Origin: Silicimonas sp.
GTDB taxonomy: Bacteria; Pseudomonadota; Alphaproteobacteria; Rhodobacterales; Rhodobacteraceae
DNA length: 38,605 nt
Direction: 5' to 3'
Assembly (NCBI GenBank): GCA_013002465.1
Contig: JABDJO010000079.1
Coordinates: forward strand, 1-38,605
Positions 1-8,511 of the stretch are shown here, one piece after another. Under the pieces are notes generated by a model that worked only from the letters and a program-made list of their open reading frames with translations, did not search any database and was not told the origin of the DNA. Within the stretch, counting starts at the first letter, position 1, and each line of letters starts with the position of its first letter. Both the position numbers and the translations under genes were made by a program.

Positions 1-1478
1 ATCGAAATCAGCACACCGGCACGGCGTCCGGGAATTGCCCCCTTGAAGGGTTCCCATGCATGGAATACCCGGTTCAGCACACCCGTGCCGCGCGTATCGG
101 TCAGGAATTCGCCGTGATAGCCGATCAGCCCGCGCGATGGGACATGAGCGATGATCCGGGTCTTGCCTGCGCCCGCCGGTTTCATCTCGACCAGTTCGCC
201 TTTGCGCGAGCCGGTGAGCTTTTCGATCACGGCGCCGGAATATTCGTCATCCACATCGATCGTGGCTTCTTCGATCGGCTCGAGTCGATTGCCGTTGTCG
301 TCTTCGCGCATCAGAACCTGCGGGCGCGAAATGCTCAGCTCGAACCCCTCGCGGCGCATGTTTTCGATCAACACACCCATCTGCAATTCGCCGCGGCCCG
401 AGACCACAAAAGCCTCGCCGCCCGGGGTTTCGGCAATCCGGATCGCCACGTTTCCCTCGGCCTCTTTCATCAGGCGTTCGCGAATGACCCGGCTTTGCAC
501 CTTCTTGCCATCCCGACCGGCCAGCGGGCTGTCGTTGATGCCGAACGTCACGCTGATCGTGGGTGGGTCGATCGGCTGGGCTTCAAGCGGAGTTTCAATG
601 GCAAGCGCACAGATGGTGTCCGAAACGGTGGCTTTGGACATGCCCGCAAGGCTTACGATGTCACCCGCTGTCGCAACCGCGATGTCCTGCTGACCGAGAC
701 CCCGAAACGCCTGGATGCGTGTGACGCGAAACTGCTCGATCTTCTGACCCATCCGGCTGAGTGCCTGCACGGTGCTGCCGACCTTCAGTTGCCCGCTTTC
801 CACGCGCCCGGTCAGCACACGGCCGACAAAGGTATCGGCTGACAGGGTGGTTGCGAGCATGCTGAAATCGTTATCTTTATCAGCCAGTTGGCGCGGTGCG
901 GGAACATAGTTGACGACCAGATTGAACAAGGCCGACAGATCCGCCTTCGGCCCATCCAGTTCAGCATCCGCCCAGCCAGATCGGCCCGAGGCATAGAGAT
1001 GCGGAAAATCCAGCTGGCTTTCGTCGGCATCCAGGGCAACGAAAAGGTCGAAAACTTCGTCCAGGACCCGGTCCGGCTCGGCATCCGGTTTGTCGACCTT
1101 GTTCAGGACCACGATGGGGCGAAGTCCAAGGGCCAATGCCTTGGAGGTCACGAACTTGGTCTGGGGCATCGGCCCTTCGGCAGCATCGACCAGCAAAACC
1201 ACGCCATCGACCATGGAAAGGATACGCTCGACCTCGCCACCGAAATCGGCGTGCCCGGGGGTATCGACGATGTTGATCCGTGTGCCATGCCATTCGACCG
1301 ATGTTGCCTTGGCCAGGATCGTGATGCCGCGCTCACGCTCAAGGTCATCGCTGGCCATGGCCCGGTCCTCGCCGGCCTGGCCTTCGCGAAACGTGCCCGA
1401 TTGGCCGAGCATGGCGTCCACCAGGGTGGTTTTGCCGTGGTCGACATGCGCGATGATCGCAATATTGCGAAGGTCCAT
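1..1478 (-). CDS. typA: Translational GTPase TypA/BipA (C-terminal part outside window)
   Basis: Ribosome-associated GTPase of the EF-G/LepA superfamily, linked to ribosome assembly and stress or cold adaptation. The reading frame is open from the ATG at 1478 to the left edge (about 492 codons), so the end is missing. The N-terminus reads [19 protein letters not shown], with the G1 motif AHVDHGKT, followed by the switch I segment RERGIT, G3 DTPGH and G4 NKVD. Domain II and EF-G-like domains follow, ending near the family motif PSRGLIGY just before the edge. TypA is normally about 600 residues, so roughly 100 are lost. The divergent spacing to the next gene and the housekeeping nature suggest it is unrelated to the catabolic island. 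Confidence 0.95.
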   Translation of the reverse strand, partial: MDLRNIAIIAHVDHGKTTLVDAMLGQSGTFREGQAGEDRAMASDDLERERGITILAKATSVEWHGTRINIVDTPGHADFGGEVERILSMVDGVVLLVDAAEGPMPQTKFVTSKALALGLRPIVVLNKVDKPDAEPDRVLDEVFDLFVALDADESQLDFPHLYASGRSGWADAELDGPKADLSALFNLVVNYVPAPRQLADKDNDFSMLATTLSADTFVGRVLTGRVESGQLKVGSTVQALSRMGQKIEQFRVTRIQAFRGLGQQDIAVATAGDIVSLAGMSKATVSDTICALAIETPLEAQPIDPPTISVTFGINDSPLAGRDGKKVQSRVIRERLMKEAEGNVAIRIAETPGGEAFVVSGRGELQMGVLIENMRREGFELSISRPQVLMREDDNGNRLEPIEEATIDVDDEYSGAVIEKLTGSRKGELVEMKPAGAGKTRIIAHVPSRGLIGYHGEFLTDTRGTGVLNRVFHAWEPFKGAIPGRRAGVLIS

Positions 1479-1576
1479 GTGTCAAAGCTCCGGAAGATAT
1501 GGGCGGCACTTAGCGGTTTCCCAAAGCGCGGTCCAGCGGATACTCACGCGTCCGCGACCGGCGCTGTGGTCGCTGC

Positions 1577-2608
1577 CTAGATGGTAATCGTTTGCCCGGT
1601 CTCGATGGCCGTGAGGGATGCGAGGATCATGCGCAATGCGATCCGTCCCTGGCGTCCGTCGAAGTCTGATCTTTCGCCCGTTCGGATCGCCCGCATCAAC
1701 TGGCGGACACAGGCCTCGGGACCCTCGTCGTCGGGATCGCACGCGATCCGTTCGCGCCCGTTGCGATCCTTGATGACAACCCCGATCGTGTCGGAAACAT
1801 CCCCAAGAAACCGATCCGGTGCCTCGGCATCCTGGCAAAAGGCCACACCTTCCGGTCCATGGATCATCTCATGACAATGCCCCGGCGTTCCCTCGGGCAG
1901 GCCCCAATTCAAACCGATGGTCAGAACATGCCCGCCGGTAAAGCGCATGGCGATTTCGGCGGTATCAATGCCAAAGTCGGACACACTTTCCAGCCGCGCC
2001 TTGCCCCGCCCGAAGACGGCGCCCGTGGCGGTCACGCTGACCGGTTCTGCCTCGGTAAAATAGCGAGCCAGATCGAACAGATGCCCGGTCATATCGTGAA
2101 CCGGACCGCCGTTCAGGCCGCGATCATGCATAGCCAGTTTCGGGCGCACCTCGCGCATCTCGGAAAACCGGATGTAAAGCGGCGCACCAAGGCGACCGTC
2201 ATCAATAAGGCGCTTCATGGTGCGAAAGCGCGACAAGGCGCGGTACTGGTGGCAGACCGAAAGCTGAATATTGTTCGCCTTGGCCGCCGCGATCATCTGG
2301 TCGGCTTCGGCAAGTGTCAGGGCCATCGCCTTTTCGCACAACACATGCCGCCCGGCGTTTGCGGCGGCCACGGCGACCGCGGCGTGATCGCACACGGGCA
2401 CACATATGCTGACGATATCAACACCTTGGGTGGTGATCGCCTCCTGCCAGTTCCGGCTTACGCCCGCATTCAGTTGCCCGGACAAGGCATCGGCCCTGTC
2501 CGGGTGGTGATCGCAGACGGTGACGACTGTCGCACCGTCCTGAGCGTTCCAGCCAGCGGCGTGTTTTCGGCCCATGTCGCCACAGCCGATGATTGCCACG
2601 CCCAGCAT
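1577..2608 (-). CDS. Gfo/Idh/MocA family NAD(P)-dependent oxidoreductase (distal copy)
   Basis: Cytosolic sugar or glycoside dehydrogenase of the glucose-fructose oxidoreductase family, 343 residues (usual length 330-390). The Rossmann motif GCGDMG lies at residues 8-13. The family signature CEKAMALT occupies the place where most members have EKP, so the proline is replaced by alanine while the active-site lysine is kept. Further motifs are HQYRALSRF and a substrate-side [14 protein letters not shown] with the usual H-x3-D arrangement. Its ATG directly abuts the stop codon of the upstream isomerase, so it is the last gene of the GntR-Gfo-isomerase-Gfo operon. The substrate is unknown. Context suggests oxidation of a sugar or glycoside imported by the neighbouring TRAP system. 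Confidence 0.85.
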   Translation of the reverse strand: MLGVAIIGCGDMGRKHAAGWNAQDGATVVTVCDHHPDRADALSGQLNAGVSRNWQEAITTQGVDIVSICVPVCDHAAVAVAAANAGRHVLCEKAMALTLAEADQMIAAAKANNIQLSVCHQYRALSRFRTMKRLIDDGRLGAPLYIRFSEMREVRPKLAMHDRGLNGGPVHDMTGHLFDLARYFTEAEPVSVTATGAVFGRGKARLESVSDFGIDTAEIAMRFTGGHVLTIGLNWGLPEGTPGHCHEMIHGPEGVAFCQDAEAPDRFLGDVSDTIGVVIKDRNGRERIACDPDDEGPEACVRQLMRAIRTGERSDFDGRQGRIALRMILASLTAIETGQTITI

Positions 2609-3391
2609 TCAGTGCCCCAACCGGTCAAGATGCGACACCAGATACTGACCGTTGACCGCGCATGCCCGATCATTGTCAGGCGCATTGTCCTGTTCCGCAG
2701 TCAGCCAGATATCTGCCCCTGCCTGTTCGGCAAGCCACGCCCAGGCCGGCGCAAAATCGACCACACCGGTGCCAAGGTGACAGGTGTTCTGCCCGTCTTC
2801 CCAGGTGATGAAGTCCTTGAAGTGCAGGACCCTCACGTTCGATCCGACCTCGTCCAGCAACGCCTGCATCCCATGGCCCCCCTTGACCGCCCATCCAAGG
2901 TCGGGGGCGAACCCAAGCGTGTCGATCCGGGCATCAAGCAGCCGCCGCCAGATGCGCCTGTCATCGCGAAACTCCCAATCATGGTTGTGGTACAAAAGGG
3001 TGATCCCCCGGTCCGCGCAGCGCGCAGAGATCTCGGCCAGATGGGTGATTTCCTTGTCCAACGCCGACGCGTCGATATTCAGCCCTGAATAGATCAGATA
3101 TCTGGACCCAAGACCCTTAAGATACCCCAAGACCCGCTCAAGACTGGTCCGTTCGTCTGCGGCCTGGGCGATATCGGCCAGATTGCCGCCGATGTGGCAC
3201 GCGCTAAGCTGCAATTCGTGCTTGTCCAGAAGCCGCGCGGCCTTGGCGACTTCGACCTGCCCAAGTCGCCGGAACCCGATTTCCACCGCATCGTACCCGG
3301 CGTTTCGGGCCACGGTGAAGATGTGGTCGAACAGATGATGCTGCGGGTCGCCCCAGGTGATTGTCTGCAAGGATTTCCTGAACATCCGCAT
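2609..3391 (-). CDS. Sugar phosphate isomerase/epimerase (xylose isomerase-like TIM barrel)
   Basis: 260-residue TIM-barrel protein of the AP-endonuclease-2/xylose-isomerase-like superfamily. Candidate metal and catalytic positions are VEIGF near residue 38, the segment YHNHDWEF, DLGWAVKGG, HFKDF and TAEQDN near the C-terminus, in the order normal for metal-dependent epimerases and isomerases. The ATG overlaps the upstream Gfo/Idh/MocA stop by one base (TAATG) and the stop abuts the next Gfo/Idh/MocA start, so all three are translationally coupled. In the E. coli ycj cluster and in 3-keto-glycoside pathways, proteins of this fold act on 3-keto sugars made by Gfo/Idh/MocA enzymes. A similar job is inferred here. 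No signal peptide was seen. Confidence 0.85.
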   Translation of the reverse strand: MRMFRKSLQTITWGDPQHHLFDHIFTVARNAGYDAVEIGFRRLGQVEVAKAARLLDKHELQLSACHIGGNLADIAQAADERTSLERVLGYLKGLGSRYLIYSGLNIDASALDKEITHLAEISARCADRGITLLYHNHDWEFRDDRRIWRRLLDARIDTLGFAPDLGWAVKGGHGMQALLDEVGSNVRVLHFKDFITWEDGQNTCHLGTGVVDFAPAWAWLAEQAGADIWLTAEQDNAPDNDRACAVNGQYLVSHLDRLGH

Positions 3392-4485
3392 TATCCCAAT
3401 TCAACAGCCTGCCCGGCGATCGCCGATTTTTGCGCCGCCATCCCCATTTTAACCGCCGCAATGCCATCCCCCAGTGAAACCTCGGGCGCTCCCGAGCCCC
3501 GCACAACCTTGATGAAGCGCTGGTGCTGATAGAATGTCGATCCGTTGTGATCGCCAATGCTCAACAGGTCGGGATCGACGGGAACTGACAGGACGCGCGG
3601 ACCGGGAGGGTTACGCGGGGAAATCAGCACTTTCGGCACCGGCGGGTCACCAAGGCCCTCGGGCCAGAACCGGGTGGGACCCGGCACCTTGACCTCGACC
3701 TTTCCGGATTTGCCGAGGCCTGTGATTTCTTCCTGATAACGCGACCCTTCGGCGTACATGCACAACTCCAGCATGGCCCGCGTCCCACCGGCGAAATCGA
3801 CGATGACAAAGGCCCCGTCCAGGATGTCGGGCCGTTCGCCATTTCGCAATTCGTCAAGGTGGTTCACGTCCTGCCCGGCCGAAGCCATGATCCGCACAGG
3901 TTCGGAGTTCATGATCAACCGCATGAGGTCGAAGAAATGACAACACTTTTCGACAAGCGTGCCGCCCGAATACCGGTTGAACCGGTTCCAGTCGCCGATC
4001 TTGTTCAGAAACGGATAGCGATGCTCGCGTATTGTCAGCATGGTCACACCGCCGGTCACCGACGGCAGTTCCTTCAGGAAGGCGGCAATTGGCGGCATGT
4101 AGCGATATTCCATCGCCACCCAGACCGGCGCCGGGTAGTTTTCGCCAAGTTCTGAAACGCGCGCTTCGTCTTCGGGATCGGTGAAGACCGGCTTTTCCAT
4201 CAAAAGCGGCAGAGGGCGACGGTCAGCGATCATTTGAAACTGGTCCGCGTGACAATAATTCGGTGACGCGATCAAAAGGCAATCAAGCTCGGGCCGGGCC
4301 AACAGGTCGTCAATCGACGGGCACAGTGCAGCGTCCTTTGCAAATGCCAGTGACTTGGCGGCCATTCCGGGATCAGGTTCAAAAATCGCCGCAACCCGGG
4401 CGTCTGGCAAAAGAGCGATGTTGCGAAGGTGCTCTTGCCCCATCATGCCGCACCCGATTACGCCGTAGTTCACTTTATCCGCCAT
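3391..4485 (-). CDS. Gfo/Idh/MocA family NAD(P)-dependent oxidoreductase (proximal copy)
   Basis: 364-residue Gfo/Idh/MocA enzyme, clearly different from the distal copy. The Rossmann motif GCGMMG is near residue 11, the canonical EKP motif (LMEKPVF) near residue 95, then a YRYMPP segment and an EKCCHFFDLMR segment providing the catalytic-region histidine and aspartate. It starts 8 bp after the GntR stop and is co-transcribed with the isomerase and the second Gfo copy. Members of this superfamily include glycoside 3-dehydrogenases and redox-dependent glycosidases (including the NAD-dependent sulfoquinovosidases of GH188). Because no classical glycosidase is present nearby, such a role is a reasonable but unproven inference. 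Confidence 0.87.
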   Translation of the reverse strand: MADKVNYGVIGCGMMGQEHLRNIALLPDARVAAIFEPDPGMAAKSLAFAKDAALCPSIDDLLARPELDCLLIASPNYCHADQFQMIADRRPLPLLMEKPVFTDPEDEARVSELGENYPAPVWVAMEYRYMPPIAAFLKELPSVTGGVTMLTIREHRYPFLNKIGDWNRFNRYSGGTLVEKCCHFFDLMRLIMNSEPVRIMASAGQDVNHLDELRNGERPDILDGAFVIVDFAGGTRAMLELCMYAEGSRYQEEITGLGKSGKVEVKVPGPTRFWPEGLGDPPVPKVLISPRNPPGPRVLSVPVDPDLLSIGDHNGSTFYQHQRFIKVVRGSGAPEVSLGDGIAAVKMGMAAQKSAIAGQAVELG

Positions 4486-4493
4486 CGTCGTCC

Positions 4494-5198
4494 TTACCTG
4501 ATCCGTGCCACGTAGCGCGCGCGGTCCGGGTCAAACCAGGTGCGCGAATACTCTGCGATGTCGCCTTCTGCCGTTCGGCTCCAACGTTCGACATATCCTG
4601 TTGGGTCGCCTGGCCCGCAGGCGAATTCAGGCACGCCCCAATCCGGCGCGACCGAAACCCCGACCCTGTCTTCGACCTGAGCGATCAAAAGACCCAAAGC
4701 ATTGCGGTAAAAGTAATAAAGCGAATCCGATAGCGCCCCGACCTTGATCTCGCTGGCCCAGTGGCCATCCAGCCAAATTTCTTCCAAAGCTGCAGGATCG
4801 CCGGACAGCAACCGCAACCGGCGAATGCGATGCGCGTCCCTTGAGCGCCCGAATTGCGGCAGGTCGGCAGGTTTCTCTGCGCGCTGAACATCCAACACCT
4901 TGGCGGTCGGCAAACCACCGCCCTGAAGACGCTCAAGGCGAAAGAAGGCATAGACGCCAGCGACATCCGGATTGTGCCTCACATAGTTGCCCGACCCCTG
5001 TACGCGCTCCAAAAGGCCCTTGGCCACAAGATCGTCCAGCGCCTTGCGAAGCGTTCCCACAGCAATGCCAAGATCGGCAGCCATGTCCCGTTCAGGGGGC
5101 AGTCTTTCGCCATCAATCAGCCGACCGGACGCGATCTCGCGGATCAGCATTTCGGCCGTCTGAATGTATACCGGAAGGGCCGAGGATCGCGCGTTCAT
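4494..5198 (-). CDS. GntR/HutC-family transcriptional regulator
   Basis: Ligand-responsive DNA-binding protein, 234 residues. An N-terminal winged helix lies at about residues 8-75, with the typical GERLPPERDMA segment and the recognition helix around VGTLRKALDDL. A UTRA effector domain fills the remainder. I chose ATG 5198 because it is preceded by AGGTGGAG. An in-frame GTG at 5222 would add eight residues with no ribosome site. It is the first gene of the leftward Gfo-isomerase-Gfo operon and divergent from the LLM-AKR-flavin reductase-TRAP operon. A 7+7 bp inverted repeat sits between the two, so it probably controls both. A sugar or sulfosugar inducer is inferred. Confidence 0.9.
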   Translation of the reverse strand: MNARSSALPVYIQTAEMLIREIASGRLIDGERLPPERDMAADLGIAVGTLRKALDDLVAKGLLERVQGSGNYVRHNPDVAGVYAFFRLERLQGGGLPTAKVLDVQRAEKPADLPQFGRSRDAHRIRRLRLLSGDPAALEEIWLDGHWASEIKVGALSDSLYYFYRNALGLLIAQVEDRVGVSVAPDWGVPEFACGPGDPTGYVERWSRTAEGDIAEYSRTWFDPDRARYVARIR

Positions 5199-5223
5199 GC
5201 TCCACCTGAAAAATTGATACACT

Positions 5224-5239
5224 ATTGATGCACATCAAT
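5224..5239. promoter_or_regulatory. Inverted repeat, probable GntR operator
   Basis: ATTGATG-CA-CATCAAT: perfect 7-bp arms with a 2-bp centre, 26 bp upstream of the GntR start and 45 bp upstream of the chosen monooxygenase start. Its place in the only divergent intergenic space of the catabolic island makes it the best operator candidate. Binding by the adjacent GntR protein is inferred. Confidence 0.6.
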
Positions 5240-5284
5240 GACAATGCTACGCAAGTTGAAATCGCGCCTGTCAGAAAGATTCGC

Positions 5285-6442
5285 ATGACCGTTGTTCCCG
5301 TCACATCCGCCGATCTCAACGCCGCGGAAGTCAGCTGGTTTTCTGCATTGTGTTCAGATGATTACCAGTTCCTTGGGGTCCCCGAAGGCGCACTTCGCTC
5401 AAGCTGGGCGCACTGTCGCGACATTGTGCTTGAGGCCGAAACCCAGGGGTTTCGCAACATCCTGTGCCCCTCGTCCTATCAGGTTGGGCAGGACACCTTG
5501 TCGTTCGTCGCCGGCTGCGCGCCTTTGACGTCCAAAATCAACATGCTGGCCGCTGTTCGTTGTGGAGAAATGCAACCGATCATGCTGGCGCGCACCATCG
5601 CGACGCTGGATCACATGATGGAAGGCCGCTTGACGATCAACATCATCTCGTCCGACTTTCCCGGCGAAAAGGCCGAGTCCGGCTTTCGCTATCAGCGATC
5701 CCGCGAGGTCGTCGAAATCCTGCGACAGGCCTGGACCGAGGACGAAATCACCTATCACGGCCAGGTTTACGACTTTGAAAACGTCCCGACCGCTCCGGCC
5801 AAGCCCTATCAGCAGAATGGTGGCCCGTTGATGTACTTCGGTGGGTATTCCCCGCCTGCTCTGGAGCTTTGCGGTCAGCATTGCGATGTTTACCTGATGT
5901 GGCCCGAAACCAAAGAGCAACTGGCACAGCGGATGAAGGACGTGAACGCCGTGGCAGAACGCTATGATCGCACTCTGGATTATGGGTTGCGCGTCCACAT
6001 GATTGTGCGCGACACCGAGGCCGAGGCCAAGGAATACGCCGACTATATCGTTTCGAAGCTGGATGACGAATATGGCCAGATCATCCGCGAACGGGCCCAT
6101 GATTCCAGTTCGCTTGGGGTCAGTCATCAGGCGCGGGCGCGGGAGTTGGCGGACAAATACGGCTATGTCGAACCCCACCTTTGGACCGGGGTCGGGCGTG
6201 CCCGTTCCGGGTGCGGTGCAGCCCTTGTGGGATCGACCGACCAGGTTCTTAGCGAGATTGAAGACTACAAGAAGATGGGCATTCGGGCCTTTATCTTTTC
6301 GGGGTATCCGCACATCGACGAATGCAAATCCTTCGGCAAAAGGGTTCTGCCCCAGCTTCAGACCTGTTCGCTTCCCGAAGCCTATGGGCGCGTGCCTTCT
6401 GGCACACCGGCGACACCGCTTGGCACGGGAGAACGCGTTTGA
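5285..6442 (+). CDS. smoC: LLM-class FMNH2-dependent sulfonate monooxygenase (probable sulfoquinovose monooxygenase)
   Basis: Luciferase-like (SsuD-type) TIM-barrel monooxygenase that uses reduced FMN and O2 to cleave a C-S bond, releasing sulfite and an aldehyde. 385 residues from ATG 5285. Family features include ILCPSSYQVGQDTLSFVAG, MLARTIATLDHMMEGR and the INIISSDFPGE segment. An in-frame TTG/ATG at 5225/5228 would extend it by about 20 residues but would place the operator repeat inside the gene and lacks a ribosome site. It overlaps the next gene (TGATG). The order LLM-AKR-flavin reductase is that of smoC-smoB-smoA in Agrobacterium sulfoquinovose desulfonation. The family assignment is strong; the substrate is inferred from neighbours. 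An alkanesulfonate or other sulfonate substrate is possible. Confidence 0.75.
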   Translation: MTVVPVTSADLNAAEVSWFSALCSDDYQFLGVPEGALRSSWAHCRDIVLEAETQGFRNILCPSSYQVGQDTLSFVAGCAPLTSKINMLAAVRCGEMQPIMLARTIATLDHMMEGRLTINIISSDFPGEKAESGFRYQRSREVVEILRQAWTEDEITYHGQVYDFENVPTAPAKPYQQNGGPLMYFGGYSPPALELCGQHCDVYLMWPETKEQLAQRMKDVNAVAERYDRTLDYGLRVHMIVRDTEAEAKEYADYIVSKLDDEYGQIIRERAHDSSSLGVSHQARARELADKYGYVEPHLWTGVGRARSGCGAALVGSTDQVLSEIEDYKKMGIRAFIFSGYPHIDECKSFGKRVLPQLQTCSLPEAYGRVPSGTPATPLGTGERV

Positions 6443-7341
6443 TGATGGAACGGGTCGACCTGCCGGGCGGCGTGAGCCTGAGCCGTATCGTCTATGGCAT
6501 GTGGCGGATCGGGGATGACGCGGATACTTCCCCGTCGCACGTGCGGGCCAAGATTGATGCCTGTCTGGAACAGGGCATCACAACGATTGACCAGGCCGAT
6601 ATCTATGGCGGCTATACCGCCGAAGGGATTTTGGGAAATTGCCTGAAGGAAAACAAAGGCCTGCGAGGCCAAATTGAACTGGTCACCAAATGCGATATCG
6701 TGGCTCCTGCGGGGCGTCATGCAACGGCCAGGGTCAAACACTATGACACGTCAGCGGCCCATATCGAAGCCTCGCTTGATGCTTCCCTGCGCGAAATGGG
6801 AACGGATCACGTCGACCTTCTTTTGCTGCACCGCCCCGACCCCTTAATGAACCATGTCGAAACCGGCCGTGCGTTGGACGCTGCCATGGCATCGGGAAAA
6901 ACCCGCGCTGTCGGTGTTTCGAATTTCCGGCCCTGGGACTGGTCGTTGCTGCAGTCGGCCATGGAAACGCCACTGGCGACGAACCAGATCGAGATCAGCC
7001 TTGCGACCCACGAGGCACTGACCAACGGCGATCTGGCCTTCCTTTTGGAAAAAGGCATTCCGCCCATGGCCTGGTCTCCTCTTGGTGGAGGCAGGCTGAT
7101 GCAGGATAATGCCGTTCTGGACCTGCGCAACCTCATGGCGCGTATTTCGGCTGAAACCGGTACCGATGCGGCGGCGGTGGCCGTGGCCTGGCTTTTGGCG
7201 CATCCTGCAAAGATCATGCCCGTGATGGGCACCAACACGATTTCCCGCATCAAGACCCTGTCCGACGCATTGAGGATCGACATGGATCGCCAGACCTGGT
7301 TCGAACTTTATACCGCCGCACTCGGGCGCGAGGTGGCCTGA
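6442..7341 (+). CDS. smoB: Aldo-keto reductase (probable 6-oxo-glucose reductase, SmoB-like)
   Basis: NAD(P)H-dependent AKR of the YdhF/SmoB branch, 299 residues. The catalytic tetrad is visible as D50, Y55 (in DQADIYGGY), K83 (VTKCDI) and H130 (LLLHRPDP). The C-terminal cofactor region contains GTNTISRIKT. The start is the ATG at 6442 sharing one base with the upstream TGA; a second ATG follows at once. In sulfo-SMO pathways this enzyme reduces the 6-dehydro-glucose produced by the monooxygenase to glucose, which fits its location. The AKR family call is certain; the specific substrate is inferred from synteny and from the SRIVYGMWRIGDD opening, which I recall as characteristic of SmoB-like proteins. 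Confidence 0.75.
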   Translation: MMERVDLPGGVSLSRIVYGMWRIGDDADTSPSHVRAKIDACLEQGITTIDQADIYGGYTAEGILGNCLKENKGLRGQIELVTKCDIVAPAGRHATARVKHYDTSAAHIEASLDASLREMGTDHVDLLLLHRPDPLMNHVETGRALDAAMASGKTRAVGVSNFRPWDWSLLQSAMETPLATNQIEISLATHEALTNGDLAFLLEKGIPPMAWSPLGGGRLMQDNAVLDLRNLMARISAETGTDAAAVAVAWLLAHPAKIMPVMGTNTISRIKTLSDALRIDMDRQTWFELYTAALGREVA

Positions 7342-7342
7342 T

Positions 7343-7849
7343 TTGGTTCTGCGACACCGCACATTTCAGCCGATCGAAGACGATCCCCGCGCATTTCGCG
7401 AGGCATTGGGCAAGTTCGCGACCGGGGTCACGATCGTGACTTGCGACAGCCAAATCGGCCCCCTTGGCATAACGGCCAACAGCTTTGCCTCGGTGTCGCT
7501 TGATCCTCCACTTGTGCTTTGGTCGCCGGCACGGGCTTCGAAACGCTTTCAGGCCTTCGAAACGGCAGATCACTTTGCAATCCACATACTTGGCAAGCAC
7601 CAGCATCACTGTTGCCGGGCCTTCGCGACCGTGGGTGATGATTTTTCCGAGTTCGATTGGCAGCCAAGCGACAGGAATGTTCCGCTTATCAACGATTGTT
7701 TGGCCAGGTTCGAATGCGAACGCCACGCTGTCCACGACGGCGGAGATCATGCAATCATAGTCGGGCGGGTCACCGCCGCGACGGTTAGTGACGGAGACCC
7801 TTTGGTCTTTTCAGAAGGCGCGTACGGACAATTTCGACGAATGGACTAG
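7343..7849 (+). CDS. smoA: Flavin reductase (FMN reductase partner of the LLM monooxygenase)
   Basis: Small NAD(P)H:flavin oxidoreductase of the HpaC/flavin-reductase-like split-barrel family, 168 residues (normal 160-180). It contains FATGVTIVTC, GITANSFASVSLDPPLVLWS and HFAIHILG, the standard FMN-binding signature order, and a C-terminal EGAYGQFRR. The start is a TTG at 7343: AGGTGG at 7331-7336 lies six bases upstream and no in-frame ATG occurs nearby. It begins one base after the AKR stop. It would deliver FMNH2 to the monooxygenase two genes upstream, as SmoA does for SmoC. Confidence 0.78.
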   Translation: MVLRHRTFQPIEDDPRAFREALGKFATGVTIVTCDSQIGPLGITANSFASVSLDPPLVLWSPARASKRFQAFETADHFAIHILGKHQHHCCRAFATVGDDFSEFDWQPSDRNVPLINDCLARFECERHAVHDGGDHAIIVGRVTAATVSDGDPLVFSEGAYGQFRRMD

Positions 7850-7913
7850 GTTAAGAAGGCAATGACATAGGCCCGAATAATAACAAAATGGGCTTTCAGG
7901 GAGGACTGGCGCC

Positions 7914-8507
7914 ATGGCGCTGCTGCACGGGCTTTTGAAGCCGTTTCAGACGTGGAACGATTGGGTGCTTCCGATTGGACGGTGGTTTTCCATCGTCGCG
8001 ATTGCGCTGATGGTGCTGGCGATCCTGATCCAGGTCTTCTTCCGCTATGTCCTGAACGCTGCCCTGCCCTGGCCCGACGAAGCCGCACGCTTCATGATGC
8101 TGTGGCTGACCGGGTTGATGGCGCCGATGGCGTTCCGCCGGGGCGGTTTCGTGGCCATCGACATGGTGGTGATGGCGCTGCCGTTGAAGATCGGGCAGGT
8201 CGTCTCGCTGTTCCTTCTGTTCATCTCGGCAGGTGTGCTGTTGATGGCGATCAACATCGGCTGGGGCGAAGTGACGGGCTTTGGCGGCAAGTTCAAGACG
8301 GCCTCGCTTTATGTCCCCTTGGCGATTGACTTCAGCGAATGGCTGCGGGTGCCGCGTTCGTGGATGATGGCCTCGCTTCTGGTCGGTGTCGTCCTGTTGT
8401 TCATCGTCAACATCGAGCTGATCCTGCGGTCGATGATCACGTTTCTGGGCGATGGCGACCGGTTGAAGGACCTTGCGCCGCCCGAAGAAGAAATCATGGC
8501 GGAGTGA
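7914..8507 (+). CDS. dctQ: TRAP transporter small permease (DctQ family)
   Basis: Small integral membrane subunit of a tripartite ATP-independent periplasmic transporter, 197 residues, slightly longer than usual. Four hydrophobic segments can be seen, with the family stretch FFRYVLNAALPWPDEAARF and the LTGLMAPMAFRRGGFVAIDM region. The ATG is preceded by GGAGG at a good distance. It is followed 4 bp later by the large permease and then by the binding protein. The whole QMP set is downstream of the monooxygenase genes and divergent from the GntR operon, so it probably imports the substrate those enzymes use, energised by an ion gradient. Confidence 0.9.
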   Translation: MALLHGLLKPFQTWNDWVLPIGRWFSIVAIALMVLAILIQVFFRYVLNAALPWPDEAARFMMLWLTGLMAPMAFRRGGFVAIDMVVMALPLKIGQVVSLFLLFISAGVLLMAINIGWGEVTGFGGKFKTASLYVPLAIDFSEWLRVPRSWMMASLLVGVVLLFIVNIELILRSMITFLGDGDRLKDLAPPEEEIMAE

Positions 8508-8511
8508 AGCG

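Noticed and set aside
60..842. Plus-strand frame of 260 codons inside typA
   Set aside because: Antisense shadow of the TypA coding sequence, which is open and carries all GTPase motifs.
1859..3088. Plus-strand frame of 409 codons across the Gfo and isomerase genes
   Set aside because: Antisense to two genes with clear domain motifs; its own translation has none.
5225..5284. N-terminal extension of the LLM monooxygenase from TTG 5225 or ATG 5228
   Set aside because: No ribosome site, and the extension would include the operator repeat; ATG 5285 is preferred, though the true start is uncertain.
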